Below are positions 1 to 13,200 of a DNA stretch of 64,000 nt, piece after piece. Every line of letters starts with the position of its first letter. Position 1 is the first letter of the stretch. Below the pieces are notes generated by a model. The model worked only from the letters and a program-made list of their open reading frames with translations, searched no databases and had not been told where the DNA came from. The DNA is from Plazaster borealis (Eukaryota; Echinodermata; Asteroidea; Forcipulatida; Labidiasteridae), in the NCBI GenBank assembly GCA_021014325.1, contig CM037457.1:9428538-9492537 (forward strand). The letters run 5' to 3'. The position numbers and the translations under genes are program-made.

Positions 1-396
1 TTGTCGACGTAACAAGAATTTCAAGATGTAGGTAGTATTGCGTTTAACTGTAACTAATTACTTGCTCTACGATTACAGCGGCAGTCATGACAGCGTACAC
101 TGAAAAGTGAATGTTGGTCTTGGAAATGCCAAAATAAAAAGAGTAGGCTAAAATTTATTCAAAAATCTGTTTTCACTATTTTATTTCATTTCATGTTGAT
201 GTTATTGTTACTGTTATTTGTTAATCTTGTTCTTGTTGGATGTTGAACATTTTTATTTACTTATATCATGGAGGAAGAAAATTCTTCCTCCTTGCTTATA
301 TTTAGTCGATGGTCACTGATGCAGTTCATAAGGTCTATCGCCAATGCTGCCTGGTTGATTTTGCATGCTGAATGGCCGAAAGGCACTGTGGGTGGG
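1..396. other. No recognised feature
   Basis: AT-rich sequence with no open frame or repeat that I can name. Confidence 0.5.
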
Positions 397-1014
397 CCGG
401 TGTCATGACAAAAAGTGTCCGCTGACAAATTGTGTCCGCTCATTAGCATATTGCGTTCTGATTGGTCATGCGTCTATGACGTCACATTGTACGGAAGCTT
501 GCTAAATAGTGTCCGCGGTAGCGTGCATCATCATTGCGTGCCTTGCTTCTCGTCAAGACGTCGTACAGATAAGATCATTTTTAACCTTTGAGTTTTACAT
601 TTTTGTAACGCTTTCTTGCTTGTATTTGATTATAAATATTCGTAAGAATAGAAAGAAAACATTTTGGAAAAATTCTTCCCTCAAAAAATTAAATTTAAAC
701 CCTTTATACTCAAGTTGCCCTGTGCACGAGCTAACTCCCCTCAACTACTGTCCGTTATACTGACCGTAATCTCTGCCAAATACTGCTCAGCGGACACAAT
801 TTGTCAGCGGACCGTAATCTCTGCCAAATACTGTCCGTAATCTGCCAAATACTGTCCGTGCGCAGACAAACGTGATTGCAGCAGCACGGCGCCCGGACAC
901 TATTTGTCGGCGGACACTATTTGGCACGTAATACATGCCAAAAAGTGTCCGGCGTCTACTGCGCATGCTCAGCGGACACAATTTGTCAGCGGACACTTTT
1001 TGTCATGACACCGG
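397..1014. mobile_element. 618-bp non-autonomous element with 44-bp terminal inverted repeats
   Basis: The left end CCGGTGTCATGACAAAAAG and its continuation (397-440) are the exact reverse complement of 971-1014. Internal sequence contains further direct and inverted pieces of the same motif (GCGGACAC, AATTTGTC, GCCAAATACTGTCCG) around 780-950. No transposase frame. Target-site duplication not obvious, so the class is undecided. Confidence 0.85.
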
Positions 1015-1509
1015 GAATAGACCCAGTATAAAAACAGTAACTATATAAAGAAGCCAGTAGGCGTATATAAAGCTATTTTGTTGGGTATTTTTGTCGTTCT
1101 GAGGCATTTTTGTTACCAATTGTATTTGAATTGAAGAACACTCGTGAACGGTTCAACTTTTTCCTGGGGCGCTAGAGTACGACCGATAATGTCAAAAATC
1201 GAAAAAAAATGAGTACAGCGCACCAGTTACTGGGTCTAGGGTGGGAAGGAAAACATGGAAAAAGGGGCAAACAGTGAGTGGGTGCCTTTTCGGCTGTTTG
1301 GGGTTGTAACTGTTTCAGTCACTGTCACTGATTAGTGATTAACCAATGGCCAAGTCAACCGAAAGAGTTATATGGTGGTTAGGACTGTGAAAATGCACTC
1401 AGTGCTCCCTTTTCCTTCCCACTATATACAATGCCTTTCGACCAGTTTGCGAAATCAACCAGGCGGTATTGGTGATGGACCTTTAGTTTGTCAATCCTTT
1501 CAATGCATG
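1015..1509. other. Unassigned, contains left copy of a 60-bp direct repeat
   Basis: 1181-1238 (GACCGATAATGTCAAAA ... TTACTGGGTCTA) recurs at 1887-1948 on the other side of the SINE at 1510. Nothing else recognised. Confidence 0.6.
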
Positions 1510-1885
1510 TGGCGTGTCGTGGCCGAGTGGTCTAGCTCACCGGACCCAAGCTCTGGTGTTGTCAGCAGCATAGTTTGGGTTCGAATCCCGGTTGTGACAC
1601 TTGTGCCCTTGAGCAAGGCACTTAACCATAATTGCTTCGTAAAAGTTGGGAAGGTAGTGCATTCTGCTCTACCAGCCAGGCTCCTAGTAGATGATACCCA
1701 TGCCTCCTTACGGACTGTAAAGGGGGCAACCCTGTTTCAGCCCCAGGAGTTGGTGGCAACGTGCCCCTGGTGGCAGTTGATTTGGGTCAACAGCCCAAAT
1801 CAGTTAAGTGTAGCCCTCACCTTGAAGTGGCCGTCCGGCCTTGTGAGTTTGGCGATATCTGATAAAATAAAATTTTTTTTAAAAA
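1510..1885 (+). mobile_element. tRNA-derived SINE, family 1, copy a
   Basis: tRNA-like head (GTGGCCGAGTGGTCTAG, then a B-box-like GGTTCGAATCC) followed by the family body TGACACTTGTGCCCTTGAGC and AAGGCACTTAACCATAATTG. A-rich end near 1880. Confidence 0.85.
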
Positions 1886-1948
1886 TGACCGATAATGTCA
1901 AAATTTCGAAAAAAGGAGTACAGCGCCACAGCCAGTTACTGGGTCTAC

Positions 1949-3168
1949 CTTAGTATAGTAATTTAAGTATCTCATCTTACTTACCTGTCACGTCTGCCTG
2001 TTGTGTACTTCGTAAGCTACTTTAACTTATACTAAAACTTTTCCTAAAATAACAAGTACTAAGCCGCTATACTAATTCTACTGTGTGTCTTTACATAGTG
2101 TTAGTATTACTTTTTTAGTTAGTAACATTCTTATAATCCAGTTTGTCTTACCGCTACAGCAGATGTCTTACCAATCACTCAACCACAAAGCTAGCCCGGT
2201 GGCTAGAGGCAGTTCGATTCCTATATTAACATAAATATAATAACCCCAAATTCATAAATACCCCAGGCAGTTTAGGCAGCCCTATTGGTTGAAAGGTTGT
2301 CATATGATCATGTTTAATTGACTGATAAAGACATAGCTGGAGCTGTTTAAGACTGGTTGGCTAAAGCACATTTGGTGTTCATAGTAAATAGCCATACGTG
2401 TGTTGGCTTGGCGCAAGAGTTGCGACTTACCATGTGTTAAAATGTGCCAAGTTTGGGGAAAAATTTCCCCCCAAAGTTAAACATACCAAATTGGGTACAT
2501 TTATAGTTGAAAGTGTCTCAAAAGTCTGAATGGTAGAAACATTCTAATTGCTTTGGATAAGTATACATGGACCACTGGAACATTTCATTCCAAAATGCTT
2601 GCGGGCAAAGTCACTTACATCTGATTGTTTCCAAAGTTTAACATAATGTTGCTGCCCTGCAGAACGTTCTGGCGGTCCACAGGATTGTGGGCGTATACTT
2701 ACGGGAACATTCTTTTGCTCCTCAAACGTGCCCAACTTCTGAGACACTCCCTAACCCTCCAGTCTACAACTATCGGGAAGATCGGGGGTTACGATTATCA
2801 CAAAGTTCTGCATGTATATTGCGCCTGTTTGTTCACATTCCGTTTGAGGGGAGTTAAATGCAGTAGTATTACTCTAGCTCACCAGAACTAGAATCTGCTA
2901 GGACTACACGTAGGTCAGGTGTAAATAAATTGTTATGGTGCAACTGCACGTTGCACTTTTAGACAAAAGGGTTGGGTCATAGATCCGTAAGTGCTCCAAA
3001 AATGAATGACCATAAAAACTTACTTGGTGAGAAAAACTGCAGCTGTTCTTAACTATTTTGAGAAAGGATTCCCTTCGAAGTAATATGGTTTGGAAAATTT
3101 TCACCCCAAAACATTTGAATCTGAGAAACAATTCATGCATAAAAAATGTTCTCAGATTTTTGAGGGTC
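1949..3168. other. Upstream non-coding region, unassigned
   Basis: 2172-2225 resembles part of the tRNA-like family also seen at 24460-24500 (CCGGTGGCTAGAGGCAG against CCGGTATCTAGAGGCAG). Otherwise no gene, RNA or promoter recognised. The BRCA2 promoter and first exon probably lie between here and 4009. Confidence 0.5.
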
Positions 3169-3243
3169 GGTGTCCGTTCGCAACTGCTGGGGCCAGAGAT
3201 GTGGTTGGTACCTGCTGTCACCTTGCTAAACGTGGATGGATTC
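3169..3243 (-). repeat. 75-bp repeat, related to 50166-50239
   Basis: On the minus strand it reads GAATCCATCCACGTTTAGCA and continues about 85 percent identical to 50166-50239 on the plus strand. In one frame both copies encode VTAGTN-(H/R)-ISG. Confidence 0.7.
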
Positions 3244-3671
3244 AACAACAGCTGTTTTCTCAGACACTGTAATCAGCTGATACTTTCACATGTGACTTTT
3301 ATTGTATCTTTCTTTACGTTAACAAAAACCAATCTATAGTCCTACCTTTAAGTGAAACACCAACATCAAATCTTTGCCAAAAGCAAATGCCTCTAATATG
3401 TAGACTACCAGATGTACCATCAGTTTTCAGAGTAAAGTTGATGGGAAACAAACAATAAATTTTTAATTTTTATCCAAAGTAATACCATTGCAGACAAGGT
3501 TCACTTTTACTCAAGAATACAAATTACAAAATATATCAAGGCATGCAGTATGGGATGATGAGTGAGTAAAATGACTCTTTTTCCTGTAATTCCATGGAGG
3601 AATCTTTGGCATTTTTTGTATTCAAGTTCTTTGCATTAAGTATTGTTTGAAGCTTTGCATGGTGTGGAGAA

Positions 3672-3926
3672 ATAAGAAATAACTATAAATAAATAGTAAA
3701 CTTGCGGGTACAACCATGTGTAAATCTCTTTGTTGGAGTGTTGGCTCTGAAAAGAGCTGGTGTGGTCTCGTCGTTTCGAACAGTATACATTCTCCTGAAG
3801 ACGAGCAGAGTATACTGTTCGAAACGTCGAGACCACACCGGCTCTTTTCAGAGCCAACACTCCCATTAAGAGATTTACACATGGTTGTACCCGCAAGTTT
3901 ACTATTTATTTATAGTTATTTCTTAC
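3672..3926. mobile_element. Long palindrome (foldback element) upstream of BRCA2 start
   Basis: Two arms of about 115 bp (left from 3672, right ending 3926) are nearly perfect reverse complements, joined by a short centre near 3795-3805 (TTCTCCTGAAGACGAGCAGA). Arm landmarks: AACTTGCGGGTACAACCATG and TTTCGAACAGTATAC. It ends 84 bases before the exon with the start codon. A MITE is the likeliest origin. Confidence 0.88.
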
Positions 3927-4009
3927 TTTGCATTACATGTAATATATTTTGTAGGTGTTTACAATCGGCCGAAGTTCTGTTTCACTCTAGATCTTCTATT
4001 AATCTTCAG

Positions 4010-4251
4010 GTGATAGGCCAACATGAAGTCTGTCTCTGTGAAAGGGAGCTTTCATCATCAGCTCTGCAGCACCAACAAACACCAACCGAGCGAACGCACC
4101 TCGATCAAACGTCCCCTCCTTTTCAAAGGGAAAAGCAGCTCACGATTTGTGCCCTCATGCTCTGGTTTCTCCTCACTCCTTAACCAAGTCGACAGAGATA
4201 ACTTGGGACCGGTGGACCCCCATTGGTTTGAGAAAGCTGCAAGGAATGGTG
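4010..4251 (+). CDS. BRCA2: BRCA2 coding exon 1 (start codon, PALB2-binding motif)
   Basis: An AG acceptor at 4008-4009 precedes 13 untranslated bases and the ATG at 4023, so a non-coding exon probably lies upstream, as in human BRCA2; I could not locate it. Coding runs to 4251 (donor GTAAGT), phase 1. Residues 58-72 read [15 protein letters not shown], matching the human PALB2-binding segment around DLGPISLNWFEEL, with Trp68-Phe69 in the key aromatic positions. The motif sits about 40 residues further from the N terminus than in human BRCA2, behind a basic Ser/Lys-rich extension. The ATG is chosen because it is the only in-frame Met in the exon upstream of the motif. Confidence 0.9.
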
Positions 4252-7200
4252 GTAAGTGGTCCAAGTCACATTCTAAAAAGATATTCATCTATTGAGTAAG
4301 ATTTGCATCTTGTGAAATATTTGTGGCGTGTCGTGGCCGAGCGGATAAGAACACCGAACTCAAGCTCTGGTATTTCTGATCAGCAGAGTGTGGGTTCGAA
4401 TCCCAGTCGTGACACTTGTGTCCTTAAGCAAGACACTTAACCACATGCTCCGTCCTTCGGATGGGACGTTAAGCCGTAGGTCCCGTGTGTTGTGTAATGC
4501 ACGTAAAAAAAACCAGTGCACTTATCGAAAAGAGAAGGGGTTCGCCCCGGTGTTCCTGGTTTGATCGGCAGCATATTGCGCCACAGCACCTTGTAAACCA
4601 TTACATGGTGCTATGCAAAGGACTTGGTCTCATACTTCAAAAACGTAGCTCCACAATACCTTGCAGGAAAATAATAAATGTTAAAGCGCCTTGAGCGTCA
4701 CTGAGTGACGGATATGTGCGCTATATAAGAAGCCACTATTATTATTATTAATATCTCTTGGAGGTTCTGAAAAGAACTGGTGGGTTTAACAATTCTATAT
4801 TTCGATCAGTATGCTGAGACCGTCTCCTGGAGGAAGCTGGACTCTGATGCTGCAGGCTGTAAGTAGTGTGGATTGTTTCATAGAGGGATATTTCATGTAT
4901 AGGGTGTTACTTCAAACTTTACTGGATTGTATCTCCACCATGCAAAGTTTAAAATCCTACTCATGCACATGGTGTTACTGCAAACCTCACTAGATTGTAT
5001 CTCCACCATGCAAAGTTTAAAATCCTACTCATGCACATGGTGTTACTGCAAACCTTACTAGATTGTATCTCCACCATGCAAAGTTTCAAATCCTACTCAT
5101 GTACATGGTGTTACTGCAAACCTTACTAGATTGTATCTCCACCATGCAAAGTTTCAAATCCTACTCATGTACATGGTGTTACTGCAAACCTTATTGGACT
5201 TGTATATCCACCATGCAAAGTTTCAAATCCTACTCATGTACATGGTGTTACTGCAAACCTTACTAGATTATATCTCCACCATGCAAAGTTTCAAATCCTA
5301 CTCATGTACATGGTGTTACTGCAAACCTTACTAGATTGTATCTCCACCATGCAAAGTTTCAAATCCTACTCATGTGGATAGTGTTACCGCAAACCTTACT
5401 GGATTGTATCTTCACCATGCAAAGTTTCAGATCTTACCCATGTACATGGTGTTACCACAAACCTTACTGGATTGTATCTTCACCATGCAAAGTTTCAGAT
5501 CTTACCCATGTACATGGTGTTACCACAAACCTAACTGGATTGTATCTTCACCATGCAAAGTTTCAGATCTTACTCGTACATGGTGTTACGACTCTATAAA
5601 TTCTTAACACACAATCTATCGTTACAACTTTCATACTTTCACTTTCAGGAGACTGTGACAAGGACCTGCAGTGCAAGGAGCCCCAAGAAGAAAGTCTGCA
5701 AGGAGTTGCACACCAATCCTTCAAAACTTTCTCGGGTATTGGTGAAACGCCCATCAGGCATCGTAAATCCAGTGATGAGGTAATTATTACACCTTGGTCC
5801 TTTTCCAAACCTTGGCTTGGTCTCCATCATCACTTTTGGAGCAGTGTACATTTTTCACGGTGTTTCCAACATCAAACGGAGCCAGGAGCCGGAGACACAG
5901 ACTTAGCGAAGATTTGAGAAAAAGCCATTGTTGAATTCTTTGGCCTTAGTTCCAAAATGCCTAACTCCGTGTAAAGGGGAATAAAATTGTGAAATAATGA
6001 AAACGAATTGGTGACTAGTGTTTTAGGGAATCAATTTAAAAAACACTCCACAACAAGCCTTGGCTTATTAGGAATATGCCCCCACTGAATTAGCTATTGC
6101 ATTATAATAGCAACTAGTTCTTGTATAGCGCTTTATCTACAGGCATCTCAAAGTGCTTATTCTGTTTAGGACAGGTACGCTAAGTTTTAGAATTATGAGA
6201 CCATAGCACCTTGTAAGGGTGATGCTGAACGGTGATGCTGAACAATCTACTGCCAACCATGCCAGAAACATTGAGGCGAACCACTTCTCTTAGCGATATG
6301 TTTTACACTGGGTTCTTTTACGTGCTTGACTCAACACACAGGACCTACAGCTATGTCCCATTCAAAGGACCAGTCAATAACGGTTTAAAGTGTCTCTAGC
6401 TTAAGGACACAAGTGTCAAAACCAGGACCATGCTGATCAGAAACACCAGTGCGCTAGACCGCTCGGCCACAACCCGCTTATAATTAAATGTTCAACTCTG
6501 GTTGGAAATAGATGTGATTGAATTGAATAGCATTAGTGAAAGAGTTTGGTGCTGTGGTGTCATTTTCAAAAGTTTTTATTTGATATTCAAGGTGGATCTT
6601 GGGACGCCTGACTTCCATTCCCCTCCGTCGTTGTTTACACCAGATGAACGACATCATGGAATACAAAGACAGCGTGATGAGCGGCAGTACTTTACTGGTA
6701 CATCCCACCACCCCATACGAGATGGTAAGCTCTGTACATGTTGATTGCATTGTTCTTAATTCACATCATAATCAAATGAAAGGGGCTGTGTCGTCAGACC
6801 TGTGCCGGTGTACATGGAATTATGAACCCTCACCCTGTTGCTGCACGCTCACGCCCTACCTCAATATCGTATCTTTGGAGAGTGCACACTCGTGTGATGT
6901 AACTGGGAGAGAGTTTTTAATTCCATGTACAGCCACAGGCCTGCTTTGATCATGACGACACAGCCCCTTGAATACTTTTTAGTGTAAAGGAAATTTTGTT
7001 TTGACTTAGGACTTAAAGCGGGATTTGAACCTGCGACCTCCAGGTTTACGGGCAGGTGCTCTACCACTTGAGCTATCTAGCCGTATTTTTGCGGTCTACT
7101 TATTTTGTCAATATCTTTGTATACGGTTGTATAGCTAACTTGGTAGCGCATCGGCGCATTAACCTGGAGGTTGCAGGTTCAAATCTCGTTCCAGTAATTT

Positions 7201-10200
7201 GTTCTTTGCTCACCCCAAAAATCCATTTATAATTCATTGCCCAATCAGTTTCCCTTGTGGTCTATTACTTAAAATTAATAGTGATTGACATTTATGAGTC
7301 GTTTTTAAATTATAAAGCACCTTTGATGTTAGACTGATAGAATATGATCTAAAACCACATTCCTTTGTTGGGGAAATGTTTCTCAAAATGTTATACATAA
7401 TCAACAGCTGCAATGCTTCTTACCAAGTACATTTTTATGGTCATTATTTTTTGAGTAATTACCAAAGGTATACACTCTCTTTAAGATCAGTATTAGCTCT
7501 TTGTGAAATCCAGCCCTGTACTTTGTCTAGAAAGGATCGTCCCTGAGGATCTGACCAAGAACATTCCTGAAGTCTCATGTTAAGTTAGAATCATTTTGTA
7601 TTTTTTTTAACCACACAGGTATCAGTCCAGCAACTCCCAGTCTAGTACCTATCACCCCAAACTTGCCAGTTGAAGAGTGCAATGCACTGAGACAGACCCA
7701 GTCAGTATTAGGAGCCAGTCCATTTTCAGTTGATCAGAGTGCTCATCAAGATCCCAGTCCATGTTGGAACTCCACTCATAAGCAGACCACACCCACCTTC
7801 ATGAAGCAACTTTTTAAAACACCGTCCAGCTTGATGAAACTAGAAGACTTCCGTTTTACAACTCCAGGACATTATTTGGTGAGTTGAACTTGGAGGTAAC
7901 GTAACTTTTCTTCGTTTTGGTGCCAAAAAAACATAGCATTTACACAACTGTGTTTGACAATTTTAGAGCTTCATATCTCGAATGAACTATCACACAAACA
8001 TTATGGCTTCAAGTTGCTGAGCCGTTCTTGTGCAATCGATACAACGTTATCACAAAATCAAACCCACACTTTGGTGACTCAGCGACCAGCACTAGTGCAC
8101 TAAACTGTTCAGCCACAACGTGCTAAAAAGTTACCTGTCTGTTGAGTTCAACTTTGAATTTTTCCCAAATGACCCAATTTTCTCTAAGGAGAACTCTGCT
8201 AGCGAACCTGACGCCATAGCCTTAAGTATCGTTTGTTGTTTTATGTTTTTTATAGAGTACCCCTGTGCGAATGTCCGTGAGTCTAGGAGCAGATCTTAAT
8301 GATTCAAATCTGTCTTGGACCAGCTCCCTAGCTACTCCACAAGGAGCAACGGACACAACAACTAATATGTCACTCCTTCACAAGGATTGGAATGAGGAAT
8401 CCACTGTAAGAATGATTCAGAATTGTTAATATTTATTAATTGTTAAGGGTATAAAAGAGTGGCGACGAGGTCTCAAATGGCCGGTATAAAATCGGTAGGG
8501 TCATGGCCATGCAATAAAGGACCGAGCTTGAAACCTTGCAGGGTCGTGGCTGTGCGATAAAGGACCGAGCCAAAGGCGAAGTCCTTTATCACACGGCCAT
8601 GACCCTGCAAGGTTTAAAAGGCCGTTAAAGACCGAGTCACTGCTCTTTTATTCCCATTTATAAAAATCCCTTTTATGGAAAACGTAAAAAAAGGAAAAAC
8701 TAAAATTTAAATTGTCTTTTTGTAAAATTTCTGTACACTTCTTCCCTCATTGTTTGGGGGAAACGAAGTGCTGCATCTTGAGTGCATGCCTGTTCATGCT
8801 ACACAACGGAATGTCCGGTATGCTGGGTACAAACAAAAGTGGGTTGACCCAAATAGTTCCAATTTGTGTGTCAAAAAAGTTGTGTGTGAATGCACGTCTT
8901 GAAGGTATATAATAACTGGTGAAAACCATGTTAAAATTGTTTCTTTTTCAATGTTTTTCAGGTGGTTGTAAAGGCCCTCTTTACAAGTTGCATCGAGACA
9001 CCAAACTGTCACACTCCCTCTAGAGGACGGATTGACCAAGACAGCCAGGCAAGCAATGTACACCTTCAGAGCCTACATATGTCATCAGCTGAGGAGGATA
9101 CTCTTGGAGATACACTAGGAAGTGATGTTGCCGACGATGAAGAGGTGGGGAAAGTCAGGAAGGTTGATGACGACGTTCAAGGAGGTATTACAAGATGTGG
9201 TGACGAGGAGGAAGAGGGTCGAAGTCACTCTAAATGCATGTCAGAGCCAGAAGAACAGAATGAGGAAAGCATTTCAACCGAGATACAAAGCAGGACAGAA
9301 AACGGGAAACAAAACCTCAAGAAAACGTTTGATATCTTAGTCCAAGCCACTGCAGAAGATGATGGTGATAATGCAAGGGCAGTCGAGATATGCTCATCTG
9401 CAATCCAAAACCAGCAACTCAATAACCTTGCCACAGACAACCTTTCTGCTAGTCGAACAAAGTTTACATTGGACCAACCAAAGCAAAGCAGCCACTGTGT
9501 ACAGACAGACAGTCAGCAATCTACTGCGGACCTATTGGACAACTCCCCATCACCTAATGTCTCGGGGCTCTCAGGTGTTGAGAAGAGCCGCCTAGATGAC
9601 ACCCTTGCTTTCTTTTTTCTTACACCTCCGCAGACAAGAAGTAGGATTGCAAACTTGAAGAAACAGAAGCAAATGAAGGAGATTGAGGAAAGAATACATA
9701 AAACTTGTTTGAGTGAGTGTGGAGACTCAGCAGGTGAAATCCAAGAAGCCAGACTACTGGAAAATTGTTGCTTTCCTGAATTACCAGCAGAGACTGCCGT
9801 TAGAGAATCCTCTCTGGAGCTGAATGAGAAGGAAACGAGAACAACTCGCAGAAGAAAAACTGTGGTAAAAATTAAGGAAGAAGATGGCTCCTTGAAGGAA
9901 GTTATTGAGAATTTGTCTGAGACCCAAGTTAGTCAGGCATCGTGCAAAAGCACAAACCTTAATATTGAGGGAAATTGTGGTAACTTCTTCCATGTAGTGT
10001 CAGAAGAGGATGCAGATGAAAGTGTCAATGTGTTAAGAGGGGAGTTAATAGTTACTGAAAATTTAAATGCATCCCCTGAACTTGAATTGAAGCATTCAGC
10101 TAGTATCAACAATTTGCCAAATATTTCAGCTCGGCCAAATGTAATTCCAACTTCGATTACAGATCTTAAACTCACTGATACATGTAAGCCAGCAACCATC

Positions 10201-13200
10201 TGTATTGACGTGACTAATGTCACTCCTCTGAAGCGAACAAGAAAACTAGACACCGCTCCCATTATAGAAAGTCCTGATATCTTCTCACAAATCTCGCCAA
10301 ATTTTGTGAATGCATTGTGCAATCTGACTGATCAAGTCTCCGAATCCAACCATCCAAGGAAAGTTTCTTCTCCTGCCTGTGATCCCCCAGAGCAGATCAG
10401 CAAGAATCAAGGTAACTCCCCCTCTTGTCCCACCGAGCCTGATTCTTGCATATTACAATCAGCATCCATGAAAAGCATGCCTCAACCATCTGTGCCAAAC
10501 CTAACTCTTGATAAACAAACGTCGGTCCGGGACCTCAAACCAAAAACAAAGGACTCTGAGAAAGGTTTAATCATCAAAGAGAAGGACTCTGAGAATGGTT
10601 TAAACGTCAAAGAGAAGGACCTTCAAAGCCAGCTTTTCAGGATGCAGCCCAAAGCCACAACCACAAGAAGGTTCTTCTACCCTCCTGGCTCGTCTAACGT
10701 AGGTCAAACTGGTGGTCGTAAAGCGATGCAGTGGATGTCGGAGGCTGTACTGGTCAAGTCTGATGAAGATAATCAGGAGAACTCCGAGCCGGGGCCAATT
10801 GCAGACAATGAGAAGGCAACAGTTGAAACAACACACAGACACAGTTCCCACTCGTACAGCAGTACCCCAGCTCTGAGAAACTCAGGTAAGGGAGAAATGC
10901 AGAATTAAACAAGCGGTAACTCAAGGTTGAACCCCTGATAACCCCGGAAAACCTCAAAAAACCATGAGGCTAACCTTGAGTTGCCACATGTTTTAATTTT
11001 TGCATTCCTTCCTAATGTGGCCGAGTGGTCTAGTTCACCGGACCCAAGCTCTGGTGTTGTCAGCAGCAGAGTGTGGGTTCGAATCCTGGTCGTGACACTT
11101 GTGCCCTTAAGCAAGGCACTTAACCATAATTGCTTCGTAAAAGTTTGGAAGGTAGTGCATTTTGCTCTACCAGCCAGGCTCCTAGTGATTGATACCCATG
11201 CCTACATCCTTACGGACTGTAAAGGGGGTAACCCTGTTTCAGCACCAGGAATAGGTGGCAACGTGCCCTTGGTGACAGTACAAGTGTAGCCCTCACCTTG
11301 AAGTGGCCGTCCGGCCTTGTGAGTTGGGCGATATCTCATAATAAAAAAACAAAAACTTAAATATCAATCAATTAATACTGCAGTTGTATATTTTATGTTT
11401 TACTTTTTAGCAGCATAACCTGCTCAAAGAAGATAACAACCAGACATGACAATTTTGAGCTGATCTCCTCTTTCTCTCTAATTTTTGTAATGGCGCAGTA
11501 AACTGAAAAACAAAGATATTGTTCAGCATTTCCCTTTTACTAAGCAGTGTTCTCCTTATCTTTCCAAGATGTAAACCCAAAACAACAGCATGAGACAAAA
11601 TCTTGTTGCAATGAACCAAATGTATCTGTGTGACTGTTCAAACTATAAGTTCCTTGCAAAAATGGTTTCAAAATTGACTTCAAAAATTTTAGTCATATGA
11701 TATTTATTTATACCAGCCAAATTTCACGGCAGTACAAATTGACATTGTTGCAGCATTGTCCCTTAACAGTGGTCGGCTGGACAAATGCCGGTTAAAAACA
11801 CCTAAGGACCAGTCAAAATGCTCTTCCAAGTCGAACAGCATCCCTGTTTAAAATGAAAAAGCTGGTGGACGAGTGAATTGACAAGCTAACTGGTCCCGCT
11901 GACTAGTCACTGAGAAAGTTTAGAGGGAAAACCCTGTGAGGTTGAAATCAGTACAGATTTATAAAGGAACATAGATAAACCTTTGGAATATCCTCTGATA
12001 CTGTCTTTAACCCTTTAGCACTTACGCACAAATTGAACGTAAGTCATTTACTCGATGAACAGGGCAGGGAAAAGTCACTGGACTAATGCAGCTAATCTAA
12101 GTTCGATTTATTTTGTAGAGGATAAAATGATCTTTCAAATGATATACATGTATAATTATTTGCTTTTACCAGATTTAAGCTTTGAGATTGAAAACATGAC
12201 GACACATCAACTAAATTAGAAAACTTGAATGTACATGCAAATGGATTGCGTTAGCGTTAGTGACACACAACCTTTTCAACTATACTGTTGTATCAAACCA
12301 GAACAAAATGTAAACAAAGTGATCGAAATATATCAAAATATACCTTTGGAAATGATTATTAATGTATATAACTTACATACAACAATCAAATTCCTTTGCA
12401 ACGTAAATTCCTTTCAATAATATGTAAAAAACACGGCAAAAGCCCAGCGAAAACATCGTCGTTGTTGTAGTATTCAAGATAGTGCGTAAGCTCTGTACAT
12501 ACAATATGGTCTGCACTACTTGGAGAAACCAATACACTATGTATTAGATTTCCGAGCTTTGAACCTTTGGTTGTTGGTTACTAAATTTTTATCAATGGTG
12601 ACCACGTGATATTTTTGGACCGCCGAAATCTTTAGATCACGCTCTTTTGACGGCTGTTTGGTGTGACCCGCTAGCATGTGTAAAACCCAAGATACAGAGT
12701 AATTTCTAATCTCGGGCGGTCCAGTGAGTAAATGGCCAGGCGGTTTCGGGCGGTACAGTGACTAAAGGGTTGAAGTGATTGAAGTTATTTTAAATTTGTG
12801 TATTTTTTTTTACTCCAGGTTTTGTGACATTTAACAACTTCATCAACTCCAAGAGAGCTGAAGCCCCAAGTTTCATGTATCCCTCAAATGTGACGGTGCT
12901 ACATCACAAAAACATGCAAGGCCAGGACAAACTGATTCAACATGGGCAGACGAAGCATCAGGCAACAGATCGATCCAATGTTAACAGTCAGTCTGGGTCA
13001 TCCAACTCAACTAGCCAAACCACACCCCTGAGTCGAAGGGGTTCTCTTCCTCACAACTCAAGCTACAGCAGGGTCAGGGGAAGGACCGGTGCCCATGGTT
13101 TACCAGCTCCAAAAAGATTGAAGACCACATTGGAGAATGAACTCCAGGGGTGCAGCGATGAAAAGGGAACGCGTATAGTGAAAGAACCATTAGAAGAGAT

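Noticed and set aside
1372..1953. 193-codon open frame
   Set aside because: It runs through SINE copy a (contains the translated tRNA-like head); the same peptide appears at 10981-11289 in SINE copy c. Not a gene.
5063..5607. Overlapping Cys-rich open frames with a repeated 23-residue pattern
   Set aside because: They are translations of the 68-bp tandem repeat in three frames; no start context or splice logic, and the region is intron 1 of BRCA2.
7013..7195. Two possible tRNA genes head to head
   Set aside because: A and B boxes are present but the anticodon and acceptor stems do not pair in either; kept only as tRNA-like repeats.
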